From Narthecium ossifragum (Eukaryota; Streptophyta; Magnoliopsida; Dioscoreales; Nartheciaceae): a stretch of DNA of 64,000 bases. Location: positions 25,845,384 to 25,909,383 of the forward strand of contig OY986967.1 of NCBI GenBank assembly GCA_963920575.1. The letters are read 5' to 3'. Position 1 is the first letter of the stretch, and every line of letters begins with the position of its first letter. The translations under genes and the position numbers were made by a program. Shown piece after piece: positions 58,724-64,000 of the stretch. The notes under the pieces were generated by a model. That model was given only the letters and a program-made list of their open reading frames with translations, did not search any database and was not told where the DNA came from.

Positions 58724-60895
58724 ATGAAACGTATATTTCTTGTCTTCTGTATGATGAGTTATATTAAAATGATTATTAAACTCTTGACATGCATTGTGGC
58801 TCTATTGATTCCGCTTTTGATTCACCAGTACTATGATGTCTATATTCTTTTATCTTCATTTTATGCATTCAAGGTAGAGGCAGTCTGCAGGGGCTTTATA
58901 TCTGTCATCATTGTATAGCATTGTTCCCTCCCTGCTGCTTAATTGGAATTTTGACATTTATTATCTCTTCCCTTTCTTGCTTTTAATCAAGTTGTCATAT
59001 AGGTTTGCATAAGCATTCCAACCTTGAGTCTTTGGGTTAATAGTAATACTTGGTTAATTCCATTGCATGCCTATTAAGCCATGTTAAATTTGTAATCCAT
59101 TTGTATCTGTCTCCACCCGTCTGGCATTGCTACATGAGCATGCACATGTTTTCCTGTTTGGTTTCGCCATAAAGGTGTTATGAGAATCATGTTATACAAA
59201 ATACTACACCTTCAAGATTTGCAATGTGTTCAGGGAGGAAAGGGAAGCAACTTTCTCAACACGTAGACAGACTTAGTTCTCTACCTGATGATGTTATCGA
59301 AGCTATTCTTATACATTTGCCCATCAAGGAAGCAGCTCAGACAAGTATCTTATCAAGTCGTTGGAGATATAAATGGAGTAAAATTTCTGAACTTGTGTTT
59401 GATAAGCAGGATTTCCCATTACATTCTGGCCAGAACAATACAAGTTTTGATGATAAACTTGTGAAGATTATTGATGAAGTTCTACTGCTCCATCATGGTC
59501 CGATTCTGAGTTTCGAGCTCTCCATTGACATGAGAACTTGTGTGGGTATCGACCGGTGGATTCTTTTTTTGTCAAGAAATGGCATCAAAAAGTTAGTCAT
59601 TCACAAATGGCAGGGAGAGAGTTATAAACTGCATTCTTGTGTCTTCTCATGCAATGTGATGACTTCCCTTGAGTTGTTTAAATGCACAATCAATCTTCCT
59701 GTTTCTTTCAAGGGATTTATGAACCTGACCGTGCTCGATCTTGATTCTGTTGTCTTTATGAGCGATACACTTGAACTGTTGATATCAATGTGTCCACTTC
59801 TTACGAAATTAGCACTCAGATATATTTCTGGTTGTACTTGCCTTAAGATCCGTGCACCGCAGCTCATAGACTTGTCAGTTGAAGGTCCATTTGAAGAACT
59901 CTCTTTGGAAAGTACTCCACTTCTAGCTGCTGCATCCATCGGTTTGGACAGATTCGATCAGATTGCTGTAAAGTTCAAGTTAATAGAAATATTCGGCCTG
60001 CCCAGTATTGAGAATCTTGAATTACTTGAGTACGCTTTCCAGGTATGAAATTTGTATGGAATGCTTCCTTTCGTATGTTTTTCATGTAAAACCTCTACAG
60101 CTTGGGAGTATCTTACTCCTATGTGGGGCATATACCGACCTAAATGTTTTTTTTTTGTCAATTCTAATAAATTTCTAATGCTTAGCCATCTTTATTGTTA
60201 GATCTCAAGCTCTGGTGATGTTCCTATGGAGCTTCCGATCGCTTTCCACCTAAAGTACCTTACAGTTGAATTAAATTTTGAAGATATGCAAGAGATATCA
60301 GCTTTCATGTGTTGTGTAAGAAGCTTGCCTGTGTTGGAGAAGGTCATTTTAATGGTATGCATGCAGAGTCATCTGAAAGTACTTATCATTTTAGAAACAT
60401 CTTGTATTATGGATATCAAGCTCTTGCCAATAGAATTGTTTGAGCTGAACAACATAGTGTGCGACAATACTTCACATCATCCCATATGTCTTTGCACTTA
60501 CTGTGTTATTCTGCTTTGTATTTGCTTTTGAATTGCATGTTTTTGAGTTGCTTCCTTGTTGTCTAAGCCTCCTGAATATGAGCTTAATTATCATCGATCA
60601 CTCTATGCAGGCATGCTCTTACAAACTGGAAGCCCAAAAACCTATTGGTGATTTCTGGGAAGCGCAGGAAGATCATAATTGCCAATTTTCTTCCCTAAAG
60701 ATTGTAGAAGTGACTAAATTCTCCGGGATCATTTCTGAAATGAAATTGATAGAATGTATACTTGCAAATGCGCCAGTTCTCGAGACTTTGCAGATTGAAT
60801 TCAAAAAAGATGTGGGTGTTACAGTAAAGATAATGAGGGAATTTGTCCAGTTCCGAAGAAGCTCTTCAAGAGTTCGGATAGTATTTCCAGATTAA
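58724..60895 (+). CDS. F-box/LRR/FBD protein, array copy 3
   Basis: Proposed exons: 58724-58730 (ATG AAA C), 59234-60042, 60202-60354, 60611-60895, giving 417 residues. F-box LPDDVIEAILIHLPIK with SILSSRW, LRRs (LTVLDLD, SMCPLLTKL, LPSIENLEL), and FBD (LIECILANAPVLETLQI, VKIMREFVQF). The first exon is the same as in copy 1. ATG 59224 is the alternative start. All splice borders are GT-AG. Sequence downstream of the stop (60896-61540) is similar to that after copies 1 and 2, showing that each duplicated unit includes 3' flanking DNA. Confidence 0.88.
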
Positions 60896-62126
60896 AACTT
60901 GTATCGCTGATTAGGATTGCATTTCACAAGTGATTAGATAGTATTGCTGTTCCTAGGATTACCTTACTGACAGTAATGCACTAGAAGAGACTATTATCTG
61001 TGGGGTAATGTATTCCTTGACTGCAATCTTGGATACGCATTGTACTTATTAGTTGTTCTTGCTTACGCTGGTTATCGTTGTTGGCTGATTTCTGCAGGAT
61101 TTTGGCAATTAATATTTATCCCGGCTTAAGGACTTTAAAATTTTAAAATGGCGCTAAAATTAAAGATACTATTTGGCCACAATTTGCAATTTTTGCAGTG
61201 GTTGGCATCTTTTGTGCTTGAAAATTTCTGTTTGCAAATATTAGAAACTAAACTATGTGACTCCTCCCTCCAATTTATTGAAGGTTTATTTAAGATGTTT
61301 TTAAGGGTTGAATTGTGATCATTCGATGTGTGTGTGATTCCCAAAATATTCAGGGAATTTGTCCTCCTAAGCCGGAGTAATCGAATCAGTTAATTAAAAA
61401 AGAGAAAAAAAACAATACGTCTCAAATTAGAACTCTGAATAATAAAAATGTTCCATGTTGCCATGTTGTGCAGTAATTTTGTTGAAGAAGCAATGTGACT
61501 ATGTGGATAAAAATCTTAATTGGAATGAACACATGCACTTTTTTCCCTCTTTGTTTTATTCTAATTTTATATTTCAAATATTATGGGAATAAACTAAGGT
61601 GTCTGATACTGGAAATTGATGACAGAATAAAGTTACTTAACTTAGTTGGAAAAAATAAAATTTAAATCTCGTCGGAGTTATTTCATATTTGGCCGGATCC
61701 AAATAGAGACTCGAACTCTTTTTATTGGATCATTGGAAACCCTATACGTGGTACCAAATATTGCTGATGATGTTCTTCTAGCCAACCTGCAAGTCTGCAA
61801 CATTAGGTATGGCTCCTACTCCACCTTTGCTTTTCCAAGGACCATGCATGAATCATGATCATCCTCTGGAAAGAAACGTGAATGACTATAGACTAGTATT
61901 TGAAGTCCTTTTTATTTTTAGGTTTCATGCATGATCTTATATGTAAGCATGACTGTAGTATATAGTCTACTATTGGAATATTGGAACATATTGTGAAGTT
62001 TTGATATGAATGTGTCCAATTCTGAAGACACTTCTCATAAGTATTGTTGGTGGTACTCGCCTTAAGATATGTTCCCTGCAGCTCATAAGATCGTCAGTTG
62101 AAGGTGTATTTGAAGAGCTCTTTTTT

Positions 62127-62452
62127 TATTATGACGCGGACCCCAACTATGACGCACTATGCAGAGCTGACGAGGTTCGGTGCAACGTCTCGGCGGAGAT
62201 GTCAGGTCGTGGGGCCCGGATTTGAGATTTGTTTGATAGGAGTAGTTTATTTAATTTTTCCTATACCTTGTGTGTCGAAACCTAATTAGGATATGAGGGT
62301 TTATATGAGTGGGCGTCATTGTACCTTGTAATGGACTTCTTTGCCTTTGCGATAGTGAAAACTCCAACGACTTCGTGGATGAGGGCGAACCACGTAAATC
62401 TGTGTGTCTTTGTTTTCAATTTCTTTGCTTCTAATTCCTAGAAAATCCTAAC
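62127..62452 (-). mobile_element. Retroposed LTR-like fragment in F-box copy 4
   Basis: The 326-bp insert is flanked by a 19-bp direct repeat, ATTTGAAGAGCTCTTTTTT (62108-62126 and 62453-62471). On the minus strand it starts TGTTAGGATTTTC, contains GATTTACGTGGTTCG (common in plant Ty1/copia LTRs), and ends AATAAAAAAA. A long target duplication with an A-rich end suggests LINE-type target-primed insertion of an LTR transcript, not normal integrase-mediated insertion. Confidence 0.65.
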
Positions 62453-62779
62453 ATTTGAAGAGCTCTTTTTTGAAAGTACTCCACTTCTAGCTTCTGCATT
62501 CATCAGGTTGCAGAGTCCTAAGGTCAGTCAGGGTGCTTCAATTGGGACAAGTTCCAACTTGGTAGAAATAGCTCGAATTGCTTGGCCACACTTTACAGGT
62601 ACGAAATCTGTACTAAATGTTCTCTTTTAAAAAGAATTTTTCATATAAACCATTACAAACTTTTTTGTGCGACTATCTCACTCCTGTGTCATATCAACCG
62701 GCTTTGAGGTTATCTGCCAGTTCTAAAGAAAATTGCTAATGCTTCTCCATGTTCATATAAACCATTACAAAATCCAAAA

Positions 62780-63290
62780 TCTCCTTTCAAATATTCCTCA
62801 CTATCGACTCAACCTCCATCAGCCACACTCTAAATCCATTCATGATTTACACAGCCATCATGGAGTCCGATTCAATCACTATCCGTAAATACCCCTCTCC
62901 TTTAGAGAACCTCAATGCCATCTCCATAGCCATTAGTTCCGCAAACAAAACGGAGCTCGCCACAGCACTAACTGCTGCTCCCCCCGAACGCGGATCAAAA
63001 GCCGCATCAACCTGCACAACAGTCCCCTGTGGCCTTGGGTCCCTCTGCACCTTATCAAACCTCCTGTAGAACTCCTGTGACTGTCTTCGAATCCTACGAT
63101 GTAACACCTCGGCCGTCTCTCCTCCCTCGCCAAAAATAATCTGATTTCTATCCTTCCATATAACCCAAGCCGCATAGCCTATAAATGTCTTCATAGCTTT
63201 CACACGTCCATTGCTTGATGAGGAGAACAATATTTCCAACCTCTCCTCCGGTCCCCAGCAAGCCTCGGCACACTTGGGTTTTTCTCCTTT
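62780..63290 (-). mobile_element. LINE fragment (RNase H region) in F-box copy 4
   Basis: On the minus strand a frame reads KTFIGYAAWVIWKDRNQIIF, then VVQVDAAFD, FAELMAMEMAL and IVIESDSMMAV, the post-reverse-transcriptase and RNase H segments of a plant LINE. It is similar to the decayed LINE at 17550-18430 (GRNRILFG, VIESDSMV). It has replaced the middle exon of the broken F-box copy. No clear poly(A) or target duplication was found. Confidence 0.8.
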
Positions 63291-63704
63291 CTCTTTGCTT
63301 CTCTTATTGCACACTTGAGTTTGTGCTCTTGTATTTCTTATTAGCCTTCCCGAATACCATTTTTAGTTATCTTCTCTCACTCCATGCAGGCGAACTCTGA
63401 CAAAGAACCGGCCCGAACAGCCATTGCTGATTTCTGGAAAGCACAGGAGTATCACAATTGCCTCTTTTCTTGCTTAAAGATCGTAAAGGTGCAGGCATTC
63501 TCTGGGACCAAATCAGAAATGAAGTTCATAGAATTCGTACTAGCGAATGCACCAGTTCTTGAGACTTTGCAGATTGAACACAATAGAAGAGAGGGTGATA
63601 TGATGAAGATACTGAAGGAATGTATTCGGTTCCCAAGAAGATTAAAAATTTCCCTTTGCTACTGTCTAGAACTAGTTTATTTGAGGGGAAAAAAAAATAT
63701 TTAG

Positions 63705-64000
63705 TGGCTGTTTAACGAGTCTCTTATGTTGCTTACAAAGCTTACAAAGTTCATAGTTGTTGTTTTAGACTCTGCTGCAGGACTTGAGAAGGGCAAATGA
63801 ACCAGCATTAATCCAGTAATCACTAATCAGGTATACAACGTGGAATGTGCATTGTACACACCTAACGTGGCTGTCTGTGTGTTGCCTATGTGGCTGCCAC
63901 ATCAGCAAAATTCACATCGGCCAACAAATTTGATCCCATCAAAAACTCTCTTTTTTCTCAATATTTGATGAAAAAGAGAGAGAAAATGCAGAGAAAAGAA
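63705..64000. other. 3' flank of F-box copy 4 to the window end
   Basis: At 63776-63781 the sequence CTGCAG|GACTTGAGAAGGGC matches the 3' UTR splice site and exon after copy 1 (GCAG|GATTTGAAAAGGGC at 53406). The rest is AT-rich, with no gene seen. Confidence 0.5.

Larger units (their letters stand above)
61766..63704 (+). pseudogene. F-box/LRR/FBD array copy 4, broken
   Basis: The leader exon (ending 61806) is kept. At about 61995 the sequence jumps from leader-intron DNA to LRR-coding DNA, so the F-box and first LRRs are deleted (about 1.47 kb relative to copy 3). LRR sequence runs 61998-62126 (SMCPILKTL-like), is split by a 326-bp insert, and resumes 62453-62590. The 153-bp exon has been replaced by a minus-strand LINE fragment. 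The last exon (63391-63704) still encodes an FBD segment with FIEFVLANAPVLETLQI and KILKECIRF, then a divergent end. No F-box protein can be made. The FBD exon could only be expressed alone. Confidence 0.85.

Noticed and set aside
51450..59224. Equal distance (3,887 bp) between the in-exon ATGs of F-box copies 1-2 and 2-3
   Set aside because: The spacers differ in content (a retroposon in one, a Helitron-like end in the other) and the first-exon spacing is unequal (3,825 and 3,947), so this is coincidence.

Overview
This is a stretch of nuclear DNA from a flowering plant. Genes are split by many GT-AG introns, the coding capacity lies in short exons, and the spaces between genes are AT-rich and full of plant-type transposons (LTR elements, LINEs, Mutator- and Tourist-like MITEs, possible Helitron ends). 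The large kinase exon is strongly GC-rich, which hints at a monocot, but I cannot name the species.

Layout. 1-861 (-): 5' end of a mitochondrial Tim44-related protein gene that runs off the left edge. 1303-1330: possible Helitron terminus. 1676-5527: complete non-autonomous LTR retrotransposon on the minus strand, with near-identical LTRs, a 5-bp target duplication, primer site, polypurine tract and one acidic gag-like ORF. 7893-16793 (+): calcineurin B-like protein of the tonoplast CBL2/CBL3 type (8 coding exons). 17550-20180: decayed LINE remnants carrying a Tourist-like MITE. 20317-21048: Mutator-type MITE with a long pyrimidine tract. 21356-25332 (+): RNA polymerase IV/V subunit 4 (9 exons). 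26839-32057 (+): ESCRT-III subunit SNF7/VPS32 (6 exons), with a 1.3-kb insertion in intron 4. 34538-37307 (+): SFT2-like Golgi vesicle protein (4 exons). 37308-42862: gene-poor DNA with a tandem duplication. 42863-46195 (+): LRR receptor kinase of the RGI/RGFR (LRR-XI) type. 47369-49102: recent 5'-truncated LINE. 50100-63800 (+): tandem array of three intact F-box/LRR/FBD genes plus a fourth, broken copy.

The single-copy genes are ordinary housekeeping or signalling genes with no operon-like link: calcium sensing at the vacuole, RNA-directed DNA methylation, endosomal sorting, Golgi trafficking and peptide-hormone perception. The most distinctive region is the F-box array. The copies share not only the coding plan but also non-coding leader exons, a very small start-codon exon and a 3' UTR splice site. 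The fourth copy can be traced step by step to an internal deletion, a retroposed LTR fragment and a LINE fragment. I found no convincing tRNA, rRNA or CRISPR features.
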